A DNA stretch of 64,000 nt from Bauldia sp. (GTDB lineage Bacteria > Pseudomonadota > Alphaproteobacteria > Rhizobiales > Kaistiaceae), in assembly GCA_026126025.1 (NCBI GenBank), contig JAHCJZ010000009.1, positions 1 to 64,000 on the forward strand, read 5' to 3'. The position numbers were made by a program, and so were the translations under genes. Under the pieces are notes generated by a model. The model did not search any database. It was not told the DNA's origin and was given only the letters and a program-made list of their open reading frames with translations. Numbering within the stretch: position 1 is the first letter of the stretch; every line of letters starts with the position of its first letter. Of this stretch, positions 39,151-47,843 are shown one piece after another.

Positions 39151-39181
39151 TTGACTTTCCCGGAAATGCGGGGCAGATATT
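39151..39181 (+). promoter_or_regulatory. Candidate late promoter
   Basis: TTGACT (39151-39156) and GATATT (39176-39181), spacer 19, or AGATAT with spacer 18. It points to the tRNA-Gly and then the packaging genes. The long spacer suggests it may need an activator. Confidence 0.5.
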
Positions 39182-39241
39182 TCGCGAATCGTGAAGTGCG
39201 CCCGGATGATCCGGAGCGCCCCGATCCATCCAGAAATCATC

Positions 39242-39316
39242 GCGGGTGTGGGCCAGTGGTTGGTCGCCGGCCTTCCAAGCCGTGCCAGGCCGGTTCGATT
39301 CCGGCCGCCCGCTCCA
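39242..39316 (+). tRNA. Phage tRNA-Gly(TCC)
   Basis: A complete cloverleaf of 75 bases. The acceptor is GCGGGTG/CGCCCGC, D stem GGCC/GGTC, anticodon loop CTTCCAA (anticodon TCC, reading GGA/GGG), T stem GCCGG/CCGGC with loop TTCGATT, and an encoded CCA. There is one mismatch at the top of the anticodon stem (C27-T43). It sits in the leader of the late operon. Confidence 0.93.
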
Positions 39317-39334
39317 ATTTCCCTCGAGGTTCCG

Positions 39335-39622
39335 ATGCTGGCTCCGAAATGCCGGACCTGCGGCACGGCGCATTGGAGCACGCAGCCATGCCCGGCGCTG
39401 AAATCCGGCAAATCTCGCGGCTCAGCGGCAAAATCCGTCAAAATCCGCGCCCAGGCGGCGAAACCAGCGCCGGCCGTCACTCACGCCGAGCGTGATAAAC
39501 GGCGTGATAAACGGCCCGCACCCGGGAAGGCGGCAGGCCGCGCGATCGACTGGCAGAAGCGAAACCCGGAACAGCACGCCGCGAACCAGCGGGCATATCG
39601 GGCCCGCAAGAAGAGCGCGTGA
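39335..39622 (+). CDS. Small cysteine-containing phage protein (95 residues)
   Basis: Starts at ATG 39335 (MLAPKCRTCGTAHWSTQPCP) with a GAGG site. The N-terminus has C-x2-C ... H ... C spacing like a zinc knuckle. The rest is basic and Ala-rich and ends KRNPEQHAANQRAYRARKKS. Such proteins commonly lie before HNH and terminase genes in rhizobial phages. The longer frame upstream runs through the tRNA and is not used. Confidence 0.6.
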   Translation: MLAPKCRTCGTAHWSTQPCPALKSGKSRGSAAKSVKIRAQAAKPAPAVTHAERDKRRDKRPAPGKAAGRAIDWQKRNPEQHAANQRAYRARKKSA

Positions 39623-39855
39623 TGAGGCTCACCCGCCGCGACCGCGTGCTCGTCGGAGGCCAGTTTCGCAAGATGGCCGAGGTGCGCGTCCTTCTCGACG
39701 GCGCCGAGCAGGCCGACGTGGTCTCGTTCGACCGAGAGAATGGCTTCGTCGAGCGGGTGCTGAAGGACGACAAGGGCAAGGTCGTGATCGACCGCCGCAA
39801 CGGTGAGATGGCGATCGAGGTCCTGCGCGGGGTGGTGACCGTCGAGGCGCGCTGA
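39622..39855 (+). CDS. Small phage protein (77 residues), function unknown
   Basis: Starts at ATG 39622 overlapping the previous stop (TGATG). It is beta-rich (RVLLDGAEQADVVSFDRENG then EMAIEVLRGVVTVEAR). The next gene follows within one base. Its late-operon position next to HNH and terminase genes suggests a packaging or DNA-binding role, but no motif is recognised. Confidence 0.6.
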   Translation: MRLTRRDRVLVGGQFRKMAEVRVLLDGAEQADVVSFDRENGFVERVLKDDKGKVVIDRRNGEMAIEVLRGVVTVEAR

Positions 39856-39856
39856 C

Positions 39857-40246
39857 GTGCCGGACGCCTTCCCGACATTTCGGCAGCGGAGGTTCCCGCA
39901 GGTCCATTCGCAGCCGCCGTCGGAGCGCTTCCGCGGATCGGCTCGCGACCGCGGCTATGACGCGCGCTGGGATAGGATCTCGAAGAGTCACCGGCGAAAG
40001 AATCCGTTCTGCGTGCTGTGCGAGCAGCAGGGGCTCGCGACGCTGGCCGACGACGTCGACCACATCGTACCGCTCGAGGATGGCGGCCTGAGATACGACC
40101 CGCTGAACCGCTGGTCGATCTGCCGCCGGCATCACAACACGACGAAGCGCTGGCTGGAGCGGTACGCGCGCAAGCACGGGATGCTCGACCAGCTGGTCGG
40201 CTGGTGCCGGGATCCCGATACGCGACCGCCGAGGTGTCCACGATGA
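39857..40246 (+). CDS. HNH endonuclease (packaging-associated)
   Basis: A protein of 129 residues with a full HNH motif: CVLCEQQG, then [31 protein letters not shown]. The cysteines C-x2-C are also present. HNH proteins next to terminase in HK97-like phages are needed for specific DNA cleavage at packaging. The start is GTG 39857. Confidence 0.85.
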   Translation: MPDAFPTFRQRRFPQVHSQPPSERFRGSARDRGYDARWDRISKSHRRKNPFCVLCEQQGLATLADDVDHIVPLEDGGLRYDPLNRWSICRRHHNTTKRWLERYARKHGMLDQLVGWCRDPDTRPPRCPR

Positions 40247-40776
40247 CCAGATCCGTCCGAATCGATGGCGACCGCGCCATCGTGCAGTTGACCAAGGGGC
40301 TGGTGGCCATCATTGACGCCGCCGACGCTTCCTGGGCGGCGCAGTGGAACTGGTCGGCCTCTATCTCGGGGTCGAAGATTTACGCCGTTCGCGCCGTTCG
40401 GCGCCGGAGGGTCTATCTCCATCGCGACCTGCTCGCGGTCGGGCCTGCGATGCAGGCAGATCACATCAGCGGCGACACGCTTGACTGCCGGCGGTCCAAC
40501 CTCCGGGCCGCGACCCACGCTGAGAACGCCCAGAACAGCCGCCGCGGGCGTCGCAACACGTCTGGTTTCAAGGGAGTGGCCGCAACGTCTGCCGCGTCCG
40601 GGGCAGTCGGGTGGCGAGCATATATCCGCCTGCCCGGCCGCACCATTCATCTCGGCATTTTTGATAATGCGGAGACTGCGGCCCGGGCACACGACGAGGC
40701 GGCCCGCCGTCACCGTGGGCAGTTCGCCCGGCTCAACTTCCCGCGGCCGGGAGAACAGCCGGCCCTCGCCGCGTAG
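40243..40776 (+). CDS. HNH endonuclease with AP2-like DNA-binding domain
   Basis: A protein of 177 residues overlapping the HNH gene by four bases. The N-terminal HNH part has [20 protein letters not shown] then [20 protein letters not shown]. The C-terminal AP2-like domain reads [20 protein letters not shown] ... [19 protein letters not shown]. This architecture is typical of mobile homing-type endonucleases. It may be selfish DNA inserted before the terminase, or a second packaging nuclease. Confidence 0.85.
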   Translation: MTRSVRIDGDRAIVQLTKGLVAIIDAADASWAAQWNWSASISGSKIYAVRAVRRRRVYLHRDLLAVGPAMQADHISGDTLDCRRSNLRAATHAENAQNSRRGRRNTSGFKGVAATSAASGAVGWRAYIRLPGRTIHLGIFDNAETAARAHDEAARRHRGQFARLNFPRPGEQPALAA

Positions 40777-40777
40777 A

Positions 40778-41227
40778 ATGCGCCACAGTCGATCGGACGA
40801 ACAGAAGCGCCAGCGCAACGGCGGGAGGATTGACGGGCGCTTCACCGAGGAAGCGCGGGCGATGCGGGAGGTCGACAAGGTCGTCGCCTTCCCGAAGCTG
40901 CGCGAGGTGCCGGAGCCGACGGTTCCGCTCGGCACGAATGGCCGAAAGACCTTCGATTTCTGGACCCGGCGCCTCCTCGAGGTCGGGCTCCTGACCGCGG
41001 TATCGATCGGCTACGTCGAGAACCTCGCCCTCGCCGATGACAAGATCCACGAGCGCCGCGCCGCGGGGAAGGAGGTTCCGGACAAGACGCTGGAGCTCCG
41101 CCGCAGCATGTTGCTCAAGCTCGAGGCCCTGAATGTCGACCAGAACCTCGTCCCGAACCCGGAAAAGACGAACAAGTTCGCTCGGAATGGTTTCCCGGGC
41201 CGATCTGTCGTTTCTGCCGGCGGTTGA
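40778..41227 (+). CDS. Terminase small subunit
   Basis: A protein of 149 residues directly upstream of terL. It is basic and helical (MRHSRSDEQKRQRNGGRIDG ... FWTRRLLEVGLLTAVSIGY), with a C-terminal tail that overlaps the terL start by 41 bases. It should recognise the packaging site. The family (P27-like) is inferred from size and position. Confidence 0.75.
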   Translation: MRHSRSDEQKRQRNGGRIDGRFTEEARAMREVDKVVAFPKLREVPEPTVPLGTNGRKTFDFWTRRLLEVGLLTAVSIGYVENLALADDKIHERRAAGKEVPDKTLELRRSMLLKLEALNVDQNLVPNPEKTNKFARNGFPGRSVVSAGG

Positions 41228-42992
41228 GGTCGACGGCCAGGAATATCCGGACTACCCGGGCATGGCCCGGATTTATGCTGAGGAGGTCGTCAGCGGGCGC
41301 CTGATTGCGTGCCGCTTCGTGAAGCTCGCGTGCCGGCGCTATCTCGACATGCTCGCCGAGGCCGGGGGCCCGAAGGCGAACTACTACTTCTCGGTCGAGT
41401 GGGCGGTCGACGCCTGCGACTTCGCCGAGAAGATGCCGCGGTCGAAGGGAGGGAGGCCCGGCGAGCGCATTGTCCTGCAGCCGTGGCAGTGTGTTGTCCT
41501 GTGCGCGGTGTTCGGGTTTCGCCGCGACGACCCTGATTTCCCGGCGACGAAGGGCCAGCGGCTCACCCGGGACGTCTACCTCGAGGTCCCGCGCGGCTCC
41601 GGCAAGTCGGAGATCCTCGCGATCGTCGCGCTCTACTGCTTCACCTGCGAGGGTGAGGAGGGGAGCCAGGTCTTCATCGGCGCGCCGAAGGAGGATCAGG
41701 CGCACAAGGTCTTCCTGCCGATCACGGCGATGATCGACAAGGAGCCGGAGCTGGTCTCCGCCTTCGGTCTCAAGAAGACGCTCAAGCACGTCACGAAGCA
41801 GGGCGATCCGTCGGCGGAGATCCGGATGGTCTCGTCGATCGCCGAGCGCGAGGACGGCCACGACCCGCATGTCGTGATCATGGAAGAGCTCCACGCCCAG
41901 GACGAGGGGCTCTACCACGTCATGCAGTCCGCGATGGGCAAGCGGACGAACAACCTCTTCATCTCGATCACCACGGCCGGGCGCCGGGCGACCGGGATTT
42001 GCTGGCAGGTGCGTGCCAGGCTCATCAGCGCGCTCGAGGGGCGCCACCGCGAGCCGGCCTTCTTCGGGATGATCTACACGGTCGACCCGGAGGATCTGAA
42101 GGACAAGCGCTCGCTCGGCAAGCCGGAGATCATCCGGAAGGCGAACCCGATGTACGGGATTTCGCTCGACCCGTCGCAGCTCATCGAGGCGCGGGTGAAG
42201 GCGCTTTCGCAGTCGCCCTCCGCCCTCCTCGATTGGGAGCGGACCCGTCTCAACATCTGGTCTAACGGTGCCGGCGGGCTGGTGCTGCCGGAAAAGTGGG
42301 CGGCCTGCCGAGCGAAGATGGCCCTGCAGGACTTCGCCGGCTGCGACGTGTGGATCGGTGCCGACCTCGCCTCGAAGCGGGACATCACGGCGATCGGCCT
42401 GATGTTCAACGAGGCCGGGAAGGTCCAGATCTTCAACCGCTACTACGTTCCGGAGCAGTCGGACTCGTTCGGCAACGCCAATGTCGGGGCGATGTACCAG
42501 AGCTGGGCGGCCGACGGCCACCTGATCGTCACCCCAGGCGGCGTAACGGACTACGAGTTCATCGAGGCCGACATTCGCGAGTGGGCGCGCACGTTCAACG
42601 CCCGGGCGATCGCCTTCGACAAGTGGCAGTCGAACCAGATCCTCTCACGGCTCTACAACGCCGGGCTTCCCGCGCTGCAGACGCCGTCCGGAATGCAGAC
42701 GATCTCCGACCCGGCAAAGGACTTCTTCGCCCTGATCGACGCCGGGCTCCTCGAGCACGACGGCCATCCGGTCACCGAATGGATGGCGATGAACGTCGTC
42801 GGCTACATCGACAAGCGGGAGAACCTGCTCCCGCAGAAGGATGAGCCGAACTCGGCCAACAAGATCGACGGGATCTCCGCGCTGATCGCGGCAAACGTGG
42901 TCCGGCTCGACGCAATGCTCGACGTCGAGACTAAGAAGCCAAACGTCTACGAGAAGCGCGGCCTCATGGGGTTCGATGATGCTCGAGCGTGA
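41187..42992 (+). CDS. Terminase large subunit (HK97-like)
   Basis: A protein of 601 residues. The ATPase has Walker A PRGSGKSE (135-142) and Walker B HVVIMEELH (about 228-236). The nuclease domain begins near VWIGADLASKRDITAIGLMF with its first Asp and continues with IAFDKWQSNQIL. It is the packaging motor and the nuclease that cuts concatemers. ATG 41187 overlaps terS; the earlier in-frame start adds a basic, non-conserved stretch. Confidence 0.95.
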   Translation: MVSRADLSFLPAVEVDGQEYPDYPGMARIYAEEVVSGRLIACRFVKLACRRYLDMLAEAGGPKANYYFSVEWAVDACDFAEKMPRSKGGRPGERIVLQPWQCVVLCAVFGFRRDDPDFPATKGQRLTRDVYLEVPRGSGKSEILAIVALYCFTCEGEEGSQVFIGAPKEDQAHKVFLPITAMIDKEPELVSAFGLKKTLKHVTKQGDPSAEIRMVSSIAEREDGHDPHVVIMEELHAQDEGLYHVMQSAMGKRTNNLFISITTAGRRATGICWQVRARLISALEGRHREPAFFGMIYTVDPEDLKDKRSLGKPEIIRKANPMYGISLDPSQLIEARVKALSQSPSALLDWERTRLNIWSNGAGGLVLPEKWAACRAKMALQDFAGCDVWIGADLASKRDITAIGLMFNEAGKVQIFNRYYVPEQSDSFGNANVGAMYQSWAADGHLIVTPGGVTDYEFIEADIREWARTFNARAIAFDKWQSNQILSRLYNAGLPALQTPSGMQTISDPAKDFFALIDAGLLEHDGHPVTEWMAMNVVGYIDKRENLLPQKDEPNSANKIDGISALIAANVVRLDAMLDVETKKPNVYEKRGLMGFDDARA

Positions 42993-44412
42993 TCGAACCC
43001 TTCAGGTGCTTCGCGACACGGTCGGGCGCCTGCCCGACGTCGCGTCGGCCGTCGAGAAGGCGACGAGCGCCGAGGGGCGCTGGACCCCCGAGTATTGGGA
43101 GACTCTTTCCGACGTCCTCGGCGTGAATGCGGTCGATCGGCCGCTCACGCTGAACGAGGCGATGCGCTTGGCGGCCTTCGTCGTCTGCGTCGACGTCATC
43201 TCGCAGGACATCTCGAAAGTCCGGATGATCCTGAAGCGCCGCGTGAAGAACGGCGCGGAGGAGGTGCTGCCGAAGGAGCATTGGGTCGCGCGACTCCTCG
43301 CGACCGAGCCGAACTCGCACCACACTTGGGTCGAGTTTTTCGAGATGGTGTTGATCCACCTCTCGACGCTTCGGACGGCCTTCATCGTCAAGCGTGGCGT
43401 GAATCGCCAGGGCGAGGCCGCGGAGCTGGTCCCGGTGATCCCGGGGCGGGTTCAGATCGACGTCAACTCGGACCGCAGCGACTTCGTCTATCGGATCTTC
43501 GCGACGACCGAGCACGAGGCGGTCCTCCTCGGCGGCACGAGCTTCACCCTGCGCTCGGATCAGATGATCCACCTGCGCGGGCGCATGTTTGACGGCCTCA
43601 ACGGCTTCTCGACGCTGGCGGCCGGCGCCAAGGCACTCGGCCTGTCGCAGGAGGTCGTGGACTACGAAACCCGCCTCTTCCGCAGCGACGCCCAGACCCG
43701 CGGCGTCTTCGAAATGCGCGAGGGCAGCGACCAGGAAGGCCTGAGCGAACAGGCGTTCATCCGGCTCAAGCAACAGCTCGCGGAGGGGATGCACAACCTC
43801 CGCCGCATCGGCAAGCCGCTGGTGCTCGAGGGCGGGCTGACTTTCAAGGGCATCTCGATGACCGCAGACCAGGCGGAGGTTGAGGCGGCGTGGAAGGCCG
43901 CGGTCATCGACACCTGCCGCCTGTTCCGGATGCCGCCGCACAAGGCGATGCACCTCGACGCGGTCAAGTACGAGAACCTCGAGGCGATGGAGCGGAGCTA
44001 CGTCTCCGACACCCTGATCCCGTACTGCATCCGGATCGAGCAGCGTTTCGCCCGGACCCTCCTGACCGAGGACGAGCGTCTCGACTATTCCCTCGAGTTC
44101 GACCGCGAGGCGCTCCTCCTTAGCGACCCGGAGAAGCTCGCCGCCGTGATGAAGGTCGGCCTCGGCCATGGCGCGCTGATGCTCAACGAATACCGCCGTC
44201 GCGTGGGCCTCAACGCCCTGCCGGGCAAGGCGGGCGATGTTCGCCTCGTCCCGTCGACGTTCAACGTCGTCGACAACGCGGGCAAGGTCGTCATCGCCGC
44301 CGGCGGCAAACAGCCCGGCCAGGCCGAGGCGCCGGACGAGAGCGAGGGCGACCAGAAGCCGCCCGGCAAGGGGGCGAATCCGCACCTGCGGGTCGTCGGC
44401 GAGGAGAACTGA
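42976..44412 (+). CDS. Phage portal protein (HK97 family)
   Basis: A protein of 478 residues starting ATG 42976, 17 bases before the terL end. Family features are the core FVVCVDVISQDISKVRMILK, the block GFSTLAAGAKALGLSQEVVD, and DTCRLFRMPPHKAMHLDAVK with YENLEAMERSYVSDTLIPYC. It forms the dodecameric ring at one capsid vertex through which DNA enters and to which the tail attaches. Confidence 0.93.
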   Translation: MMLERDRTLQVLRDTVGRLPDVASAVEKATSAEGRWTPEYWETLSDVLGVNAVDRPLTLNEAMRLAAFVVCVDVISQDISKVRMILKRRVKNGAEEVLPKEHWVARLLATEPNSHHTWVEFFEMVLIHLSTLRTAFIVKRGVNRQGEAAELVPVIPGRVQIDVNSDRSDFVYRIFATTEHEAVLLGGTSFTLRSDQMIHLRGRMFDGLNGFSTLAAGAKALGLSQEVVDYETRLFRSDAQTRGVFEMREGSDQEGLSEQAFIRLKQQLAEGMHNLRRIGKPLVLEGGLTFKGISMTADQAEVEAAWKAAVIDTCRLFRMPPHKAMHLDAVKYENLEAMERSYVSDTLIPYCIRIEQRFARTLLTEDERLDYSLEFDREALLLSDPEKLAAVMKVGLGHGALMLNEYRRRVGLNALPGKAGDVRLVPSTFNVVDNAGKVVIAAGGKQPGQAEAPDESEGDQKPPGKGANPHLRVVGEEN

Positions 44413-44415
44413 TCC

Positions 44416-45354
44416 ATGCGGAAGCCCGAACCGAAGTCGATTGCCGACGCCATCGAACTCCGCGCCCCGGAGGTTCACGCCTCCGACCGCGGCGAGACCT
44501 TGACGAAGATCTTCCGCGCGCCGGCGTCGTGGAACCAGGAGTCCCGGTCGGCCCGCTTCGTCATGTCGAGCCAGAATCCGGACCGGCCGTGGGGCGACGT
44601 CGTCGTCACCGACGGCATCGACACGACCGACTTCGAGAAGAATCCGGTGGCGCTGCTCTTCCACGCCAGCCGAAACTTCCCGGTCGGCCAGTGGAGTGAC
44701 TTGCAGAAGATGGCGACCAGCCGCCCGCCGCGGCTGGAAGGCACGATCACGCTGATGCCCGAGGGCGAGCTCGAGGAGGCCGACAAGGCCGCCGCGCTGG
44801 TGCGAAACGGCATCATGCGGGCGTGCTCGATCGGCTTCCTGCCGGTCGAAATGGAGCTCATCCGCGACGATGACGACAACTGGACCGGCGGCATCAAGTG
44901 GGTCGAGTCCGAGCTGCTCGAATGCAGCCTGGTGCCGATCCCGGCGCAGCCGCGGGCGCTCGTGAAGGCCGCCGAAGGCGACGTCGACGCCGCCAAGCGC
45001 GCCCTCGAGGCCCAGATCGACCTCTGGTTCAAGGGCCTCGACGACCTCGGCTTCAGCCGTGAGGACTACATCGGCGCGCTGCGCGGGGTCGTCGGCGAGA
45101 AGAAGCTGATCGTCCCGAACCCGACGCCGCCGGTGGTCGAAACCGCCGACTCCATCGTCGCCGAGCTCAAGGCCCCGGAGAACAAGGGGCTTTTGGCCCG
45201 GCTGAAGACGCTGTTCGCCTCCGAGGCCGGCGCCGAGCGGACCGAGCCGGTCGTCGACACCCCGGAATCGCAGGCGAAGCTGGTCGAGGGAAGCCTCGCC
45301 GCCGCGCAGGCGAGGAGCGCCGCGGCGCGCGAGCGTCTCGCCCGGCATCTCTGA
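44416..45354 (+). CDS. HK97-type prohead protease (U35)
   Basis: A protein of 312 residues. Catalytic His83 is in VALLFHASRNFPVG and the Ser in GIMRACSIGFLP (Ser138). The N-terminal strand set and the Pro-rich linker match. The protease cleaves the capsid delta domain during prohead maturation. The C-terminal 130 residues are extra and helical, possibly a scaffold. Confidence 0.88.
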   Translation: MRKPEPKSIADAIELRAPEVHASDRGETLTKIFRAPASWNQESRSARFVMSSQNPDRPWGDVVVTDGIDTTDFEKNPVALLFHASRNFPVGQWSDLQKMATSRPPRLEGTITLMPEGELEEADKAAALVRNGIMRACSIGFLPVEMELIRDDDDNWTGGIKWVESELLECSLVPIPAQPRALVKAAEGDVDAAKRALEAQIDLWFKGLDDLGFSREDYIGALRGVVGEKKLIVPNPTPPVVETADSIVAELKAPENKGLLARLKTLFASEAGAERTEPVVDTPESQAKLVEGSLAAAQARSAAARERLARHL

Positions 45355-45380
45355 CGGAATCCCTCCTCACCGAGGGTAAA

Positions 45381-45430
45381 CGCCCCCTTGGGGGCGAAGC
45401 GGAAGGCGGCCGGTGTGGGCCGCCTTTTCA
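45381..45430 (+). terminator. Two hairpins between protease and capsid genes
   Basis: A stem CGCCCCC/GGGGGCG (45381-45396) is followed by AAGGCGGCC/GGCCGCCTT (45403-45426) ending TTTTC. The second looks like an intrinsic terminator. Placed just upstream of the capsid gene it may act in processing or partial termination so capsid mRNA is adjusted. Confidence 0.6.
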
Positions 45431-45457
45431 TTCTGAGGCCCCAGGAAAGGGAAACCC

Positions 45458-46849
45458 ATGAAGACCCTGGAACAGCTTCGCTCCGACCTGAAGAAGGCCC
45501 TCGGGGCGATCACTGAGTTCGAAGCCGGCATCAAGGATGCCGACGGCAATCCGCGTGACTTGACGGCCGACGAGGTGAAGGCCCACGAGAAGCTCCACGA
45601 GACCGTGGAGTCGATCGAGGCCAACATCAAGGCCGTCGAGCGCAGCATGGCGGCGAAGGCCCGCAACTCGAAGGCGGCCGATGCGCCGATCGAGGGTGCC
45701 GACGAGGAGCGTACCGATCGCTCGGTCCCGGCGGCTCCGAAGATCGAGCTTAAGCCGCTCGAGAAGGCCGGCCTCATCGGCATGGCCGTCGCCGCGACCG
45801 CGTTCGCCCGCAAGGACTTCGGCGAGAGCGTGTCTCCGCTGGCGATCCTGCGCGACAACGGCTTCGGCTCCTTCGCCGAAGAGGTTGGGCGCCTCGCCAA
45901 GGCCAAGTCGGCGGTCATCAAGACCTTGTCGGCCGGCAATCAGGTGTCGGGCGGCTACCTCACGCCGGATCTGCAGAACACCGACATCATCGAACTGCTC
46001 CATCCGGAAACCACCTTCCTCCAGGGTGGTCCGCAGCGCCGCGCCATGCCCAACGGCACCTACCGCCAGCCGGCCGGCGCCTCGGGGGTGAGCGCATCGT
46101 ATCGCGGCGAGGGGACGAAGATCGGCACGAGCGAGCCGACCTTCCGCGAGATCGCCATGTCGGCGAAGTTCCTGGGCGTCATCGTTCCGATGACCCGCCA
46201 GATGCTCGACTTCTCGGTGCCGGGCGCGCGCGCCTTCATCGAGGGTGACATGCGCGAGGCCATGGGCCAGACGCTCGACGCGAAGGCCTACTTCGGCGCC
46301 GGAGACGACTACGAGCCGCTCGGCCTCGTGAACCAGCCCGGCATCCAGTCCTTCACGGTCCAGGGCACCACGACCGCCACCCTGGCCCAGATCGACGCCG
46401 TGTTCAGCGGCATGATGCTGAAGCTCTGGAACTCCAACATCCGGAACCAGGGCCGCTGGGCATGGGTCATTGCCCCGCGGACGCTCGAGTACCTGCGGAA
46501 CAAGCGCGTGGGCGACGATGACGGCCAGTTCGCCTATCCGAGCCTGCAGGGCGCCAGCCCGACGATGCGGGGCATCCCGGTGCTCTCCAGCACCCAGATC
46601 CCGATCAACCTCGGCGTGGCGAACAACGAGTCGTACATCCTCCTCGTCAACTTCGCCGACACGCTGTTCGGCATCACCGAGGATCTGATGATGGCGGCCT
46701 CGACCGAGGCGTCCGTCACCATCAACGGCTCGCTGGTGTCGGCCTTCGAGAACGACCTCGTGTTCGTGCGGGCGGTCTCCGCGCACGACATCGGCCTGCG
46801 CCGCGGCGCCTCCGTCGTGGTCTGCGCTGCGGTCAAGTGGGGCGCGTAG
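45458..46849 (+). CDS. Major capsid protein (HK97 gp5-like)
   Basis: A protein of 463 residues. The N-terminal helical delta/scaffold domain (MKTLEQLRSDLKKALGAITE ... VESIEANIKAVERSM) precedes the mature fold, which holds YLTPDLQNTDIIELLHPE, FLGVIVPMTRQMLDFS and DAKAYFGAGDDYEPLGLVNQ. It also has WVIAPRTLEYLRNKRVGDDD and the end DLVFVRAVSAHDIGLRRGAS. It assembles the icosahedral head after cleavage by the upstream protease. Confidence 0.95.
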   Translation: MKTLEQLRSDLKKALGAITEFEAGIKDADGNPRDLTADEVKAHEKLHETVESIEANIKAVERSMAAKARNSKAADAPIEGADEERTDRSVPAAPKIELKPLEKAGLIGMAVAATAFARKDFGESVSPLAILRDNGFGSFAEEVGRLAKAKSAVIKTLSAGNQVSGGYLTPDLQNTDIIELLHPETTFLQGGPQRRAMPNGTYRQPAGASGVSASYRGEGTKIGTSEPTFREIAMSAKFLGVIVPMTRQMLDFSVPGARAFIEGDMREAMGQTLDAKAYFGAGDDYEPLGLVNQPGIQSFTVQGTTTATLAQIDAVFSGMMLKLWNSNIRNQGRWAWVIAPRTLEYLRNKRVGDDDGQFAYPSLQGASPTMRGIPVLSSTQIPINLGVANNESYILLVNFADTLFGITEDLMMAASTEASVTINGSLVSAFENDLVFVRAVSAHDIGLRRGASVVVCAAVKWGA

Positions 46850-46887
46850 GCGCCCCCGACCTGACCTCACGCTGATCTTCCAACCCT

Positions 46888-46911
46888 GCGCGGGCTCTTC
46901 GGGGCCCGCGC
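46888..46911 (+). other. Stem-loop after the capsid gene
   Basis: Arms GCGCGGGC and GCCCGCGC with an 8-base loop, no T-run. It may stabilise the 3' end of capsid mRNA or pause transcription. Confidence 0.5.
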
Positions 46912-46924
46912 TCAGGAGCACCAC

Positions 46925-47320
46925 ATGGACCACAAGGTCACCAAGGAGCCGTTCGTGAAGGCGAACGGGCTCGTCACCTGCCGGTTTCTCAAGAGCTTCG
47001 CCGCCTACTCCCGGGGCACCGTGGCGGGCTTCACGCCGGAGGAGGCGACGCGCCTCCACGGGACCGGCCATGTCGAGTATCTCGCCCCGATTGACGCCGC
47101 GGTGCCCGCCGCAGCGCCGAATCCGCCGGCCGACCCGCCGTCGGACCCGCCGCCGGCGCCGCCGGAGGCATCCACCGTCGAGATTCCCGACGACTGGAGG
47201 TTGCTCCACCACATGGCGCGGCGATCCATCGCGAAGAATCTCGGCATCGAAGCCAAGAACGCGGAGGAGGCCGATCAGGCGATCGAAGCCGAACTCGCGC
47301 GCCGGGCCGCCGCTCAGTAG
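46925..47320 (+). CDS. Structural-region protein, function unknown (131 residues)
   Basis: A small beta domain (TKEPFVKANGLVTCRFLKSF ... GHVEYLAPI), a Pro-rich linker (AAPNPPADPPSDPPPAPPEA) and a C-terminal helical part (AKNAEEADQAIEAELARRA). Placed directly after the capsid gene, it may be a decoration or connector protein. No family is recognised. Confidence 0.6.
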   Translation: MDHKVTKEPFVKANGLVTCRFLKSFAAYSRGTVAGFTPEEATRLHGTGHVEYLAPIDAAVPAAAPNPPADPPSDPPPAPPEASTVEIPDDWRLLHHMARRSIAKNLGIEAKNAEEADQAIEAELARRAAAQ

Positions 47321-47350
47321 GGCGACGGGACCGGCAGATAGGAGCTCGAA

Positions 47351-47833
47351 ATGACGTTCGGAAAGACTCACGACGGCGGGCGCGACATCAAGTCGGCCTT
47401 TGCCGGTTATTCCTCGGCTACTGCCGGCAGCACCGGCGATGCGACTGAGGTCGACGGCCCGTACATCGACCGCAAGGATGCCGACGGCGGCATGGCGATG
47501 TGGGCCAAGCTGGTGATCACCTACCGCACCGTCCTTGCCGCGACCAAGACCTTGTCTGTCGCCGCAAACCTGCAGGACGACGCCGACGGCCAGGGCGCCG
47601 GCAACGACTATGGCGATGCTCTCGCCGCCACGGTGCAGGCCACCGGCGAGTCCGGCGGTTCGACCGAAACCGGCACGGTGGAGCTCGACTTCGACCTCGC
47701 CGGCGCCGAGCGGTACATTCGCGCTCAGTTCACGCCCGATCTGAACGCGGCCAATACCGATACGGCGATCCTGACCGCCACGCTGATCCTTGGTGGCTTC
47801 CAGTATAACCCGGTCTCGGGCGCGCAGAACTAG
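47351..47833 (+). CDS. Virion-region protein, possible decoration protein (160 residues)
   Basis: A Gly/Ser/Thr/Asp-rich beta protein with DGPYIDRKDADGGMAMWAKL and repeated strands (VATITYR-like LVITYRTVLAATKTLSVAAN). It resembles small head proteins found between capsid and connector genes. I cannot name it. The start ATG 47351 has the site GGAG. Confidence 0.55.
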   Translation: MTFGKTHDGGRDIKSAFAGYSSATAGSTGDATEVDGPYIDRKDADGGMAMWAKLVITYRTVLAATKTLSVAANLQDDADGQGAGNDYGDALAATVQATGESGGSTETGTVELDFDLAGAERYIRAQFTPDLNAANTDTAILTATLILGGFQYNPVSGAQN

Positions 47834-47843
47834 CGCCCGGGCG

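Noticed and set aside
39011-39480. Minus-strand frames of 120 and 149 codons, including a GGRNRTG-type motif
   Set aside because: They run antisense through the tRNA-Gly; the GRNRTG-like motif is a well-known artefact of translating tRNA genes on the wrong strand.
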